This document shows positions 49,541 through 58,330 of a DNA stretch of 64,000 nucleotides, one piece after another. How positions within the stretch are numbered: the first letter of the stretch is position 1; each line of letters opens with the position of its first letter. Both the position numbers and the translations under genes were made by a program. Under the pieces are notes generated by a model. It was not told the DNA's origin. It made no database searches and was given only the letters and a program-made list of their open reading frames with translations. The DNA is from UBA8190 sp003453695 (lineage in GTDB: Bacteria; Actinomycetota; Acidimicrobiia; Acidimicrobiales; UBA8190), in the NCBI GenBank assembly GCA_036796975.1, contig DAIRBY010000013.1, forward strand, positions 4,950 to 68,949, given 5' to 3'.

Positions 49541-50065
49541 GTGACCGACGCCGTGGCCAGCGGGCCCGCCCCCAGCCAGATGGGCCATGGGGTGAAGCAG
49601 CGCGACCTGATCAAGATGACCCCCGTGGAGATCGACGCCTTCATCCGCGAGCGCCGGCCCATGACCATGTGCTCGATCAACCACGACGGGTCGATCCACG
49701 CCGTGGCCATGTGGTACGGCTTCCTCGAGGGATGCGTGGCCGTGGAGACAAAGACCAAGTCGCAGAAGGCGGTCAACCTGCGTCGCGATCCCCGCGTCAC
49801 CTGCCTCATGGAGGACGGCGACGTGTACGAGGAGCTGCGCGGGGTCGAGCTGGTGGGCAGGGCCGAGGTCGTCGAGGACCCCGAGCGGATGTGGCAGCTC
49901 GGCGTGGACGTGTTCGAGCGCTACTACGCCCCCTTCACCGAGGACCTCGCCCCTTTTGTGCAGACCATGCTCAACAAGCGGGTGGTGATCAAGGTCCACG
50001 TGGACCGCGTGGTGAGCTGGGACCACCGAAAGCTCGGCCTGCCGCCCACCCGGCCCCGGGGCTGA
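49541..50065 (+). CDS. PPOX-class split-barrel oxidoreductase
   Basis: 174 residues with the pyridoxamine-phosphate-oxidase-like split barrel: MTPVEIDAFIRERRPMTMCSINHDGSIHAVAMWYGFLEG in parts, KTKSQKAVNLRRDPRVTCLMEDGD, and ELVGRAEVVEDPERMWQLG. Members bind FMN, F420 or heme. The actinobacterial context favours F420, though this is not provable here. GTG at 49541 starts 1 bp after the P450 stop, so the two are co-translated and may act on the same substrate. Confidence 0.85.
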   Translation: MTDAVASGPAPSQMGHGVKQRDLIKMTPVEIDAFIRERRPMTMCSINHDGSIHAVAMWYGFLEGCVAVETKTKSQKAVNLRRDPRVTCLMEDGDVYEELRGVELVGRAEVVEDPERMWQLGVDVFERYYAPFTEDLAPFVQTMLNKRVVIKVHVDRVVSWDHRKLGLPPTRPRG

Positions 50066-50074
50066 GGGGCCCAC

Positions 50075-50088
50075 TGGAACAGGTTTCA
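50075..50088 (+). promoter_or_regulatory. Perfect KstR-type operator
   Basis: TGGAACAGGTTTCA matches all eight fixed bases of the KstR consensus TnnAACnnGTTnnA. It lies in the 81-bp gap between the PPOX gene and the SDR, 58 bp before the SDR ATG at 50147. It predicts control of the 50147-54268 operon by the KstR-like protein at 7252-7893. Confidence 0.6.
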
Positions 50089-50146
50089 CTCCGGCGGTAG
50101 CGTCGGCGCGTTCGCCGGCGCCGGGCCGGCGCCGGGGAGGGACGGC

Positions 50147-50935
50147 ATGATCCTCGATCGCTTCCGCCTGACCGACCGCGCCGCGGTGGTGACGGGAGCA
50201 GGCCGGGGGATCGGCGCCGCCGTGGCGCTGGCCCTGGCCCAAGCGGGCGCCGACGTGCTCGTCTCGGCGCGCACCGAAGCGCAGCTGCGTGCCGTGGCCG
50301 AGGCGATCGAGGGCACCGGACGACGGGCGGAGGTGGTGGTGGCGGACCTGTCCGACCTGGACGCCGCCGCCGCCCTGGCCGACACCGCCGCCCGGGCCTT
50401 CGGCCGGCTCGACGTGGTGGTGAACAACGTGGGCGGCACCATGCCCAGGCCCTTCATGGACACGTCGCCGCGCTTTTTGGAGGCGGCCTTCCACTTCAAC
50501 GTGTCGACTGCCCACGCCCTCACCCGCGCCGCGGTGCCCCACATGCTCGCCGGGGAGGGCGGGTCGGTGGTGAACATCTCCTCCGCCATGGCGCGCACCC
50601 AGGGCCGCGGCTTCGTCGCCTACGGCACCGCCAAGGCGGCGTTGGCCCACTTCACCCGGCTGGCGGCGACCGACCTGGCCCCGCGCATCAGGGTCAACGC
50701 CATCGCCGTCGGGTCCGTGGCCACCTCGGCCCTCGACGTGGTGCTCACCGACGACGGCCTGCGCCGGGAGATGGAGCGCACCACGCCGCTCGGGCGCATC
50801 GGCGACCCCGAGGACATCGCCGCCGCCGTGGTGTACCTGGCATCGCCGGCGGGCGGGTACGTGACCGGCAAGCTGCTCGAGGTGGACGGCGGCCTCGACC
50901 GGCCCAATCTCGACCTCGGGCTCCCCGACCTGTGA
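50147..50935 (+). CDS. Short-chain dehydrogenase/reductase
   Basis: 262-residue classical SDR: TGAGRGIGAAVALALAQAGADV, NNVGG, Ser in NISSAMARTQGRG, YGTAKAALAHF with Tyr and Lys, and the ending YLASPAGGYVTGKLLEVDGG. NAD(H) or NADP(H) use is not decided. It is first in a four-gene operon behind the KstR-type box at 50075. The ATG follows GGGAGGGA. A hydroxysteroid or hydroxyacyl-CoA substrate is inferred from the operator only. Confidence 0.9.
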   Translation: MILDRFRLTDRAAVVTGAGRGIGAAVALALAQAGADVLVSARTEAQLRAVAEAIEGTGRRAEVVVADLSDLDAAAALADTAARAFGRLDVVVNNVGGTMPRPFMDTSPRFLEAAFHFNVSTAHALTRAAVPHMLAGEGGSVVNISSAMARTQGRGFVAYGTAKAALAHFTRLAATDLAPRIRVNAIAVGSVATSALDVVLTDDGLRREMERTTPLGRIGDPEDIAAAVVYLASPAGGYVTGKLLEVDGGLDRPNLDLGLPDL

Positions 50936-52008
50936 CCCAAGCGCGCCATCGGGTGGTGGTGTGGGGCACCGGCAACGTCGGCCGGCACGCGCTCGCCGGC
51001 GTGGCGGCCCGTCCCGACCTGGAGCTCGTCGGCGTGTGGGTGTCCGGCGGCGCCAAGGCGGGACGCGACGCCGGCGAGCTGGCCGGTCTGGGCCGGGAGC
51101 TCGGGGTGCGCGCCACGACCGACCGCCACGCCGTGGTGGCGCTGGCCCCTGACTGCGTGGTGCACACCGCCATGGCCGACCACCGGATCTCTGAGGCCCT
51201 CGACGACCTGGCGCTGCTGCTGCGAGGCGGTTGCAACGTGGTGTCCAGTGGACCGGTGTTCCTGCAGTTCCCCTACGGCGTCGTGCCCCCGGAGACGATC
51301 GCCCCCGTGCGCCAGGCCGCCGAGGCGGGCGGGGCCTCTCTGTGGGTGAACGGCGTCGACCCGGGATTCGCCAACGACGCCCTGCCGCTGGCGCTGTCGG
51401 GCATCTGCGAGCGCATCGACGAGCTCCGCTGCGTCGAGGTGCTCAACTACGCCACCTACGACCAGCCCATGGTCATCTTCGACATCATGGGCTTCGGGAA
51501 GAAGCCGAGCGACGTGCCCATGCTCCTGCAGCCGGGTGTGCTCACCATGGCGTGGGGAAGCGTCGTCCGCCAGCTGGCCGACGCCCTGGGCGTGGAGCTC
51601 GACGACGTCGAGGAATTCCACGAACGGGAGGTGACGCCCGACACCTTCACCATCGCCTCCGGCACCGTCGAGTCCGGGACCGTGGCCGCGCTCCACTTCG
51701 AGGTCCGGGGCATGCGCGGCGGCCGGGCCGTGATCGTGCTCGAGCACGTGACCCGCCTGCGCGACGACCTGGCGCCGCGATGGCCGCAGCCCGCCGGACA
51801 GGGCTGCTACCGGGTGGTGGTGAGCGGCGAGCCCAACTACACCCTCGACCTGCAACTGCTCGGATCAGACGGCGACCACAACACCGCCGGGCTCAAGGCC
51901 ACGGCCATGCGCCTCGTGAACGCCGTGCCGGCGGTGGTGGCGGCGCCGCCGGGATTGCTGAGCGCCCTCGACCTGCCCCTCGTCACCGGACGCGGGCTCG
52001 TGTCGTGA
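50932..52008 (+). CDS. Dihydrodipicolinate reductase-like NAD(P)-binding protein
   Basis: 358 residues. The Rossmann fold, VVVWGTGNVGRHALAGVAARPDLELVGVWV in parts, and HTAMADHR resemble DapB and the 2,4-diaminopentanoate-dehydrogenase-like group. NGVDPGFANDALPLALSG is characteristic of the actinobacterial subfamily often called dihydrodipicolinate reductase, which is not a lysine-pathway enzyme. The C-terminal domain is long and beta-rich. The GTG overlaps the SDR stop (GTGA). Substrate unknown; it is probably an oxidoreductase in the same pathway as the adjacent SDR. Confidence 0.85.
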   Translation: MTQARHRVVVWGTGNVGRHALAGVAARPDLELVGVWVSGGAKAGRDAGELAGLGRELGVRATTDRHAVVALAPDCVVHTAMADHRISEALDDLALLLRGGCNVVSSGPVFLQFPYGVVPPETIAPVRQAAEAGGASLWVNGVDPGFANDALPLALSGICERIDELRCVEVLNYATYDQPMVIFDIMGFGKKPSDVPMLLQPGVLTMAWGSVVRQLADALGVELDDVEEFHEREVTPDTFTIASGTVESGTVAALHFEVRGMRGGRAVIVLEHVTRLRDDLAPRWPQPAGQGCYRVVVSGEPNYTLDLQLLGSDGDHNTAGLKATAMRLVNAVPAVVAAPPGLLSALDLPLVTGRGLVS

Positions 52009-53132
52009 ACGGTCCGGGCCCGGTTCCGCTCGACGAGTACCCCGTGCACCAGGTGCCGCTGTCGCTGCGCCACATGGGCACGAGCGACCGAAACGCCTAC
52101 GACCGCTGCTATCTGAACGCCCATGACCGAAGCGGCGAGGTGTTCCTCGTGACCGGCTTGGGCGTCTATCCCAACCTCGGGGTGATCGACGCCTACGCCA
52201 CGGTGGCCCGGGGCCGGCGCCAACACACCGTCCGGTTCTCCGACGCCCTGGGCGAGGACCGCATGGTCCAGCAGGTCGGGGCCTATCGCCTGGAGGTGCT
52301 CGAGCCGCTGCGCCGTGTCCGGCTCGTGTGCGACGCGGCGGAGCTCGGGATCGGCTTCGACCTCATCTTCACCGGCTCGTTCCCCGCCGTGGAGCAGCCC
52401 CGCCACGTGATGCGCCAGCACGGGCGGATCATCCTCGACGCCCAACGCTTCGCCCAGGTGGGCAGGTGGTCGGGCAGCCTGGCCGTGGACGGTGAACAGC
52501 TGGCCGTGAGCGACGACCGCTGGGTGGGCAACCGGGACCGGTCCTGGGGCATCCGGCCCGTGGGCGAGGCGGAGCCGGCGGGGCGCGCCGCCGGAGATCC
52601 CGACCCAGGCTTCGGCTTCTGGTGGACCTACGTGCCCTTGCAGTTCGACGACTTCGCTCTGGACGTGATCGTCCAGGAGGACGGCGACGGCAGCCGTGTG
52701 CTGTCGGAGGCCGTGCGGGTGTGGGGCGACGACAGCGCGCCACGGGTCGAGCAACTGGGCTGGCCCGACGTCGAGGTGCACTACGCGCCGGGGACGCGTC
52801 ACCCGCGATCGGCGACCCTGTGGCTGGGACGGCGCGGGCAGCACCTCGAGCTCGAGGTGGAGACGCTCGGCTACGTGGCGCTCAACTGCGGACCGGGCTA
52901 CGGCGGCGATCCGGACTGGGGGCACGGCCAGTGGCGGGGCCGGGGCTGGAGCGAGGCCGTCACCGCCGACCTGGACGACCCGGCCGTCGCCGGGCGCGTG
53001 CCGTTCAGCGTGGTGGACCACGTGGCCCGGGCGCACCTCGACGGCGCCGTGGGATGGGGCATGTTCGAGCACGGCACCTTCGGGCGCCACCTTCCGTCGG
53101 GCTTCACCGACTGGGGGCCGGCGGCGCCATGA
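52005..53132 (+). CDS. Hypothetical protein, AttH/CrtC-lipocalin-like
   Basis: 375 residues, soluble, no signal peptide. Repeated beta blocks with VFLVTGLGVYPNLGVIDAYA, VRLVCDAAELGIGFDLIFTGSF, DDRWVGNRDRSWGIRP and FGFWWTYVPLQFDDFALD resemble the double-lipocalin fold of hydroxyneurosporene-synthase/AttH proteins, by pattern only. The RDRSWGIRP motif and Trp-rich stretch look like a conserved cavity. It overlaps the genes on both sides by 4 bp. Ligand or isoprenoid handling is a guess; no activity is assigned. Confidence 0.72.
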   Translation: MNGPGPVPLDEYPVHQVPLSLRHMGTSDRNAYDRCYLNAHDRSGEVFLVTGLGVYPNLGVIDAYATVARGRRQHTVRFSDALGEDRMVQQVGAYRLEVLEPLRRVRLVCDAAELGIGFDLIFTGSFPAVEQPRHVMRQHGRIILDAQRFAQVGRWSGSLAVDGEQLAVSDDRWVGNRDRSWGIRPVGEAEPAGRAAGDPDPGFGFWWTYVPLQFDDFALDVIVQEDGDGSRVLSEAVRVWGDDSAPRVEQLGWPDVEVHYAPGTRHPRSATLWLGRRGQHLELEVETLGYVALNCGPGYGGDPDWGHGQWRGRGWSEAVTADLDDPAVAGRVPFSVVDHVARAHLDGAVGWGMFEHGTFGRHLPSGFTDWGPAAP

Positions 53133-54268
53133 GCGGCTCGTCCCCGGACGGCGCCGCCGCCGGGACCACCCGGCCGCGCACGAGCACCCGCCCCCGCCAG
53201 GAACTGGGCCGGCGCCTCGAGGCATGGCTGGGACGGCGCCTGTCCGGCGCCCGGCTGTCGGGCCTCGAGGTGCCCGAGTCGAACGGGATGTCGAGCGAGA
53301 CCGTGCTCTTCGACCTGTCCTGGCGCGACCAGGCCGGGGAGCACCAAAAGGGCTGCGCGGCGCGGCTCAGCCCCGACCCCGAAGCGGCGCCGGTGTTCCC
53401 GGTCTACGACTTGTCCAAGCAGTTCCGCGTCATGCGCCTGGTGGCGGAGCGGTCCCCCGTCCCGGTCCCCGACACGCTGTGGGACGAGCCCGACCCGGCA
53501 CCGGTGGGGACGCCGTTCTTCGTCATGGAGCGGGTGGAGGGGGACGTGCCTCCCGACGTCATGCCCTATCCGTTCGGATCGTGGCTGTCCGAGGCGGCAC
53601 CGACGGACCAGCGCCGCCTCCAGGACGCGGCGGTGCGCACGCTGGCCGCCATTCACGACGCCGAGGTGTCGGCCGACGACGTCTCCTTTCTGGAGCTCGA
53701 CGAGCGCGGCGACAGCGCCCTGCGCCGGCACGTCGCCCACAGCGCCTCGTACTACGAGTGGGTGGTGTCGGACGGCGCCCGCTCACCGCTCATCGAGCGC
53801 GCCTTCGCCTGGCTGGAGGAGCACTGGCCCGCCCATGAGGGCGGGACCAGGATCAGCTGGGGCGACGCCCGTATCGGCAACATGATGTTCCGCCATTTCG
53901 AGCCTGTCGCCGTGCTCGACTGGGAGATGGCGGCCACCGGCCCCGTCGAGATCGACCTGGGATGGATGGTCTACCTGCACCGCTTCCTGGACGACATCGC
54001 CGTCGAGGCGGGGCTCCCGGGCATGCCCGCCTTCATGCGCCGTGACGACGTGGCCGACACCTACGAGAAGGCGAGGGGGCGTGCTCCTCGGGACCTCGAC
54101 TTCTACTGCCTGTACGCGGCGCTGCGCCATGCCGTGGTGATGAGCCGGGTCGCCCGGCGCCAGGTGCTGTTCGGCGAGATCTCCATGCCCGAGGACCCCG
54201 ACGACATGATCATGCACCGGGCCAGCCTCGAGCAGATGCTCGAGGGCAGCTACTGGCGGCGCTTCTGA
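53129..54268 (+). CDS. APH-type phosphotransferase family protein
   Basis: 379 residues of the aminoglycoside-phosphotransferase-like kinase family found in actinobacterial acyl-CoA clusters. Visible: PFFVMERVEGDVPPDV (hinge region), catalytic loop SWGDARIGNMMF, metal loop AVLDWEMAATGPVEIDLGWM. The canonical HGDxxxxN loop is present as WGDARIGN, with Trp instead of His. It is unlikely to confer antibiotic resistance; the substrate could be a hydroxylated lipid or sterol. ATG overlaps the upstream stop (ATGA). Its 3' end overlaps the convergent SpoIIE phosphatase gene by 19 bp. Confidence 0.87.
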   Translation: MSGSSPDGAAAGTTRPRTSTRPRQELGRRLEAWLGRRLSGARLSGLEVPESNGMSSETVLFDLSWRDQAGEHQKGCAARLSPDPEAAPVFPVYDLSKQFRVMRLVAERSPVPVPDTLWDEPDPAPVGTPFFVMERVEGDVPPDVMPYPFGSWLSEAAPTDQRRLQDAAVRTLAAIHDAEVSADDVSFLELDERGDSALRRHVAHSASYYEWVVSDGARSPLIERAFAWLEEHWPAHEGGTRISWGDARIGNMMFRHFEPVAVLDWEMAATGPVEIDLGWMVYLHRFLDDIAVEAGLPGMPAFMRRDDVADTYEKARGRAPRDLDFYCLYAALRHAVVMSRVARRQVLFGEISMPEDPDDMIMHRASLEQMLEGSYWRRF

Positions 54269-56679
54269 CCGGCCGGGGCGGCCCGTAGGGCGACGAGGGC
54301 GAGGTCGTCGTCGAGCTGGCCGCCGGCGAAGGACAGCACGGCGGCGGAGACGGCGTCGACGATCGTCTGGGCGTCCTGGCCGGCGCTCTCGGCCACGACG
54401 TGCTGCAGGCGGGCCTCGCCGAAGAACGAGTCGGAAGTGTGGTGGTCGGCGGCCCGGGCCTCGGTGGCGCCGTCGGTCACCATGACCAGCGCGTGCCCGG
54501 GCGCCAGGCGCAGCCGCCGGGCGGCGTACTGCGCCCCGGGCAGGACCCCGAGCAAGGGGGCCTGGCACTCGAGCTCCTCCACCTCCCCCCCCGCCACGAG
54601 CAGGGGCGCCACGTGCCCGGCACAGATGACCTGAAGGTCGATGCCGTCGTCGTGGGGGACGAGCTCGACGTAGACCATGGTGCAGAACCACTCCGACCCG
54701 GTGGTCTCGTCCAAGGTGGCGTTGACGGCGGCCACCACGGACGACGGGTCGAGGCCCGCCCGGGCCGCCACTCTGGCGCCGTGGCGCACCTGGGCGGTGA
54801 GGGCGGCGGCGGCCGGCCCGCTGCCCGAGACGTCCCCGATCATGAGCACCCAGCGACCGGCCTCCACGGGGAACAGGTCGTAGAAGTCCCCGCCCACGTC
54901 CACGCCGGCGCTGGAGGGGTGGAACACCGCCGCCACTTCGGCGCCGGGGACCTCGGACAGCTCCGGGGGCAGGAGGCTCGCCTGCAGCGCCCGGGCCACG
55001 GCCACCCGCCGCTCGTGCTGCAAGGCGTTGTCGATGGCCGTCGACGCCCGCCCGCCGATCTCAGCCGCCAGTTCGAGGTCCTCGGTGGTGTACGGCGCCG
55101 AGCCCGCCGTGCGCATGAGCCCGAGCAGGCCGAGCTGCTGGCCCCGGGCCTGCAGCGGAACGGCGATGGCCGAGGCGATGCCGAGCTCCTGGAGCTGGCG
55201 CACGTGCTCGTCGTCCACCGCCACCGCCTCGGTGAAGTCGGCGCCTTCGGCCACGAGGATGGGGTGGCCGCCCGCCGCCTCCAGGGTGGCGAGCAGGCTC
55301 TGGGCCTCGTGCACCGGGTCCTCGGGCGCCTGGGTCACATCGGCGTCGGTGTCGGGGTCGCGATGGGCGATGGCCAGGCGCCGGGGCACGCCCAGCTCGT
55401 CGAGGACGTGACAGCTGGCCATGTCCGCCATGCGGGGGACCAGCTCTTCCAACGCCCTGCGCAACGTGGTGGGCAGGTCGAGGGAAGAGCCCAGCGCGGC
55501 GGAGACGTCGGCCAGCACCGCGTTGGCGAACGCCGTCCGGATGCGGGCCTGGCGCACGCCGGCGCGGTGCAGCGACTCGGCGGCCTGGCGTGCCACCAGC
55601 GAGAGGAACAGGCGCTCCTGGGGCGTGAAGGTGCGGGGACGGGGATAGCCCACGGCGAGCACGCCGAGGACCTGACCTTCCACCCACAGCGGCAGCACGG
55701 CCAGGGCCTCGGCGTCCAGCTTGACCTGGTCGAGCGCCTCGAAGGCGTCGATGTCGGCCGCCGTCTCGAACCACAGGGCCTCGCCGCTGCGCACGACCTC
55801 GGGGCCGGGCAAGGGATCGTCCACCGACATCTCGGAGAAGGGGGCGGCCTGGGACCCGCCCGGCTCGCTGATGAGGCGCATGCGGTCGCCTTCCACCAGC
55901 CAGATGAGGTGGCTCACCGCCTCGCCGTCGATGTCCTCGGCCAGCTCCACCTGGACCGCCTGGGCCACCGCCTCGGCCGGCAGGTCCCTCGACAGCGACG
56001 CCGTCACCCGCTGGAGCCGCGCCATGCGGTCCGCCACCATCTCGGCCTGGTCGCGAGCGGCGCGCTCGGACTCGAACAACCGGACCTGCTCCATGGCCGC
56101 CCCGAGGCGATCGGCGACGAGCGACAGCAGCGTGGCATGGCGCTTCGAGAAGTGGGCCAGTTGGTAGCTGTCGGCGTGCAGCACGCCGATCAACCGGTCC
56201 CGGCCCGGGATGGGCACGGCGACGAGCGAGCGGATCCCGCTGTCGCGCAAGGTGGCCGAGGCCACCTCGATGGTGGAGAGGTCGTCCACCACGAGGGGCC
56301 GGCGATCGGCCACGACTCGTCCGGCCATGCCGGTCCCGGAGGCGATCTGGACCGGTCGCCACAGCTCGGCCTGGATGCCGGTGGCGGCCCGGGCCACGAG
56401 CTCGCCGCTCTCGTCGGCGAGGAGCACGGCCACGCCGTCGGCGTCGAGGGCCTGGGCGATCCCTTTGAGCGAGTCGCGCAACAGGTCGTCGAGCGACTCG
56501 GGCGTGTAGGTGTCCTGGACTTCGGCCCGCCACCGGAACCACCACTCCGCCATGGCCTCCCCGGTCTGGAGGCCGGCCGCCTGGAGGAGGAAGAGCTGGT
56601 CGAGCTCGCGCGAGGAGGAGGCGGGTGTGGTCGAGGATGTGGTGGGGCCAGGCCCGGACGGGCCCTCCTCGAGTCTCAT
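54250..56679 (-). CDS. Multi-GAF SpoIIE/RsbU-type PP2C phosphatase
   Basis: 809 residues. Three GAF-like sensor domains lie at roughly 60-205, 215-375 and 395-560, and a PP2C/SpoIIE phosphatase domain at 575-800. The last has metal residues in VDVGGDFYDLFPV, MIGDVSGSGPAAAAL, MVTDGATEAR and LDDDLALVAL. There are no transmembrane segments, so it is a cytoplasmic sensor. It would dephosphorylate an anti-anti-sigma (STAS) protein. An anti-sigma-like HATPase gene lies 1.65 kb away at 58331, but no STAS or sigma gene is visible. Confidence 0.9.
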   Translation of the reverse strand: MRLEEGPSGPGPTTSSTTPASSSRELDQLFLLQAAGLQTGEAMAEWWFRWRAEVQDTYTPESLDDLLRDSLKGIAQALDADGVAVLLADESGELVARAATGIQAELWRPVQIASGTGMAGRVVADRRPLVVDDLSTIEVASATLRDSGIRSLVAVPIPGRDRLIGVLHADSYQLAHFSKRHATLLSLVADRLGAAMEQVRLFESERAARDQAEMVADRMARLQRVTASLSRDLPAEAVAQAVQVELAEDIDGEAVSHLIWLVEGDRMRLISEPGGSQAAPFSEMSVDDPLPGPEVVRSGEALWFETAADIDAFEALDQVKLDAEALAVLPLWVEGQVLGVLAVGYPRPRTFTPQERLFLSLVARQAAESLHRAGVRQARIRTAFANAVLADVSAALGSSLDLPTTLRRALEELVPRMADMASCHVLDELGVPRRLAIAHRDPDTDADVTQAPEDPVHEAQSLLATLEAAGGHPILVAEGADFTEAVAVDDEHVRQLQELGIASAIAVPLQARGQQLGLLGLMRTAGSAPYTTEDLELAAEIGGRASTAIDNALQHERRVAVARALQASLLPPELSEVPGAEVAAVFHPSSAGVDVGGDFYDLFPVEAGRWVLMIGDVSGSGPAAAALTAQVRHGARVAARAGLDPSSVVAAVNATLDETTGSEWFCTMVYVELVPHDDGIDLQVICAGHVAPLLVAGGEVEELECQAPLLGVLPGAQYAARRLRLAPGHALVMVTDGATEARAADHHTSDSFFGEARLQHVVAESAGQDAQTIVDAVSAAVLSFAGGQLDDDLALVALRAAPAGQKRRQ

Positions 56680-56805
56680 GGACGCCTTTCCCTCCGCCGA
56701 AACAGAACAGCAAGAGCGTACCGGCGAGTTCGGCCATCAATCACCCGTCGTGCACTCAACGGCGGCACTACGGCCGTCGTGAGAGCGGCCACGCCCGGGG
56801 ATTGC

Positions 56806-57309
56806 TCAGCCGCCGAGGGACGCGCCCTCCATCCGGCGCAGGGGCTGGGCCAGCAGCTCGATCTGGATGCCGTCGGGGTCCTTCACGTACAGCGAGTCGG
56901 TGAGCCCCCGATCGGGGCCGAGATAGCCGACGCCGGCGACGTCGAGCCGGCGCCGCACCTCGTCGAGATGGGACTGCTCCACCGAGATGGCGACATGCTG
57001 CACGGCGCCGTGGGCCTCTCGGGCTTCTTCGAGCGCCAGCCCGGGGAAGTCGAAGAAGGCCAGCAGGTTGCCGTGCCCGATGTCCAAGAAGAAGTGGGTC
57101 GAGCCCGGGTAGTCCCGGTTCTCCATGACCTCCACCAGCGGGAAGCCCAGCACGTCCTGGTAGAACGAGATGGTTCGCTCGACGTCGCTGCAGATCATGG
57201 CCAGGTGGTGCACCCCCCGCCCGCCGGTGGCAGCCGAGGGGAGGCGGTAGCGCTGGAGCAGGTGCTCCCGCCAGGTGGAAAAGGGCCGGGCGTCCGTCAC
57301 CGACGTCAC
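56806..57309 (-). CDS. VOC-superfamily (glyoxalase/dioxygenase-like) protein
   Basis: 167 residues with paired beta-alpha-beta-beta-beta modules: GVHHLAMICSDVERTISFYQDVLGFPLVE in parts, STHFFLDIGHGNLLAFFDF, VQHVAISVEQSHLDEVRRRL, and YVKDPDGIQIELLAQ. Metal residues are expected at His in HHLAM, His in QHVAI and Glu in IQIELL. Activity is not assigned. The ATG overlaps the upstream alpha/beta hydrolase stop by 4 bp, a pair seen in aromatic or steroid meta-cleavage gene sets, though no link is shown here. Confidence 0.87.
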   Translation of the reverse strand: MTSVTDARPFSTWREHLLQRYRLPSAATGGRGVHHLAMICSDVERTISFYQDVLGFPLVEVMENRDYPGSTHFFLDIGHGNLLAFFDFPGLALEEAREAHGAVQHVAISVEQSHLDEVRRRLDVAGVGYLGPDRGLTDSLYVKDPDGIQIELLAQPLRRMEGASLGG

Positions 57310-58226
57310 GCTACGCCCCCGCCGCTGTCGTCGCCGGGCGGGGTGGCCTGCAGCTCGGCGACGAGATCGGCCAGGCGGCGGGCGCCCCGCTCACAGAGGA
57401 ACAAGGTGTAGTGATTGGTGTCCTCCACCACCTCGTCGCTGAAGCACGTGAGCCGGCCGCGCCACGGAGCCACGGCGCTCTCGGGCAGGAGGGCGGGCTC
57501 TTCGTCCACCAGGTTGCGCCTGGCGCGCACCAGGTGGACCGGGCACTGCACGGCGCCGAGGGCGTCCTCGACGAGGGTGGGGCTGACGATGTGCTCTCGC
57601 CCGTCCACCCGCACCGGCTCAGGGCGGGCCCGCGACCGGAAACCCCCGTCGGCCGGCTCGAGTTCGTAGGCGAGGAGCTCCTCGACGTCGGCGCTCCACG
57701 CCTTGGCGAAGGCGGGATGGGCCCGCCAGAAGTCGAAGTATCCCTCGTGGGTCTCGAAGACCAGGTCCAGGCGGGCCAGGGCGGGGCCGAGGACGGCCTC
57801 CACCACGGCGTCGGGGTCGAGCCCGTCGGGCACGGGGAGGGGGATGCCGCCGTCGGCCAGCACCAGGCGCTCGACGAGGTGGGGGAAGCGGGCGGCGAGG
57901 AGGACCGCCCCATAAGCGCCCATCGACTCGCCGCGCACCACGACCGGACCGTCGGAGCACTGAGAGACCACCGCCGCGCAGTCCCGGGCATGGGCCTCCA
58001 TGCCGCAGGGGCCGGGCAGGGTGTTGCTGGCGCCCCGGCCCCGCAGGTCGGGCGCCACCATGGCGACACCGGGTGGGAGACGACGGGCCACGGGGGCGAG
58101 CTGCATGGACGAGCCCGTGATGCCGTGGAGCCCGAGCACCACCCGGGGGCCGGAGCCGAAGCGGGCCACCCGCAGCCTGCCTCCCGCCACCGACACGTCG
58201 GCGAACCCGGGCACCGCTCGCTCCAC
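57306..58226 (-). CDS. Alpha/beta hydrolase
   Basis: 306 residues. The fold is clear: VVLGLHGITGSSMQLAPVARRL (oxyanion HG), APDLRGRGAS, nucleophile Ser in VVRGESMGAYGAVLLA, VLADGG and a late His in DTNHYTLFL. Substrate may be an ester or a meta-cleavage product. The GTG start at 58226 has no strong ribosome site. It is co-transcribed with the VOC gene and divergent from the HATPase gene. Confidence 0.88.
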   Translation of the reverse strand: MERAVPGFADVSVAGGRLRVARFGSGPRVVLGLHGITGSSMQLAPVARRLPPGVAMVAPDLRGRGASNTLPGPCGMEAHARDCAAVVSQCSDGPVVVRGESMGAYGAVLLAARFPHLVERLVLADGGIPLPVPDGLDPDAVVEAVLGPALARLDLVFETHEGYFDFWRAHPAFAKAWSADVEELLAYELEPADGGFRSRARPEPVRVDGREHIVSPTLVEDALGAVQCPVHLVRARRNLVDEEPALLPESAVAPWRGRLTCFSDEVVEDTNHYTLFLCERGARRLADLVAELQATPPGDDSGGGVA

Positions 58227-58330
58227 GTCCGCGCTCCTTCCCTCCGGGCCGCCTCGGCCGTCGCGCCCGGGAAACCTGCCACATTCACCACACCCGCACT
58301 ACCATCGTGCAGGCTCGGAAACGACGTGAT

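Noticed and set aside
53129..54268. Aminoglycoside resistance kinase
   Set aside because: Fold is APH-like, but the catalytic loop lacks His and the operon context is lipid/steroid metabolism; resistance is not supported.
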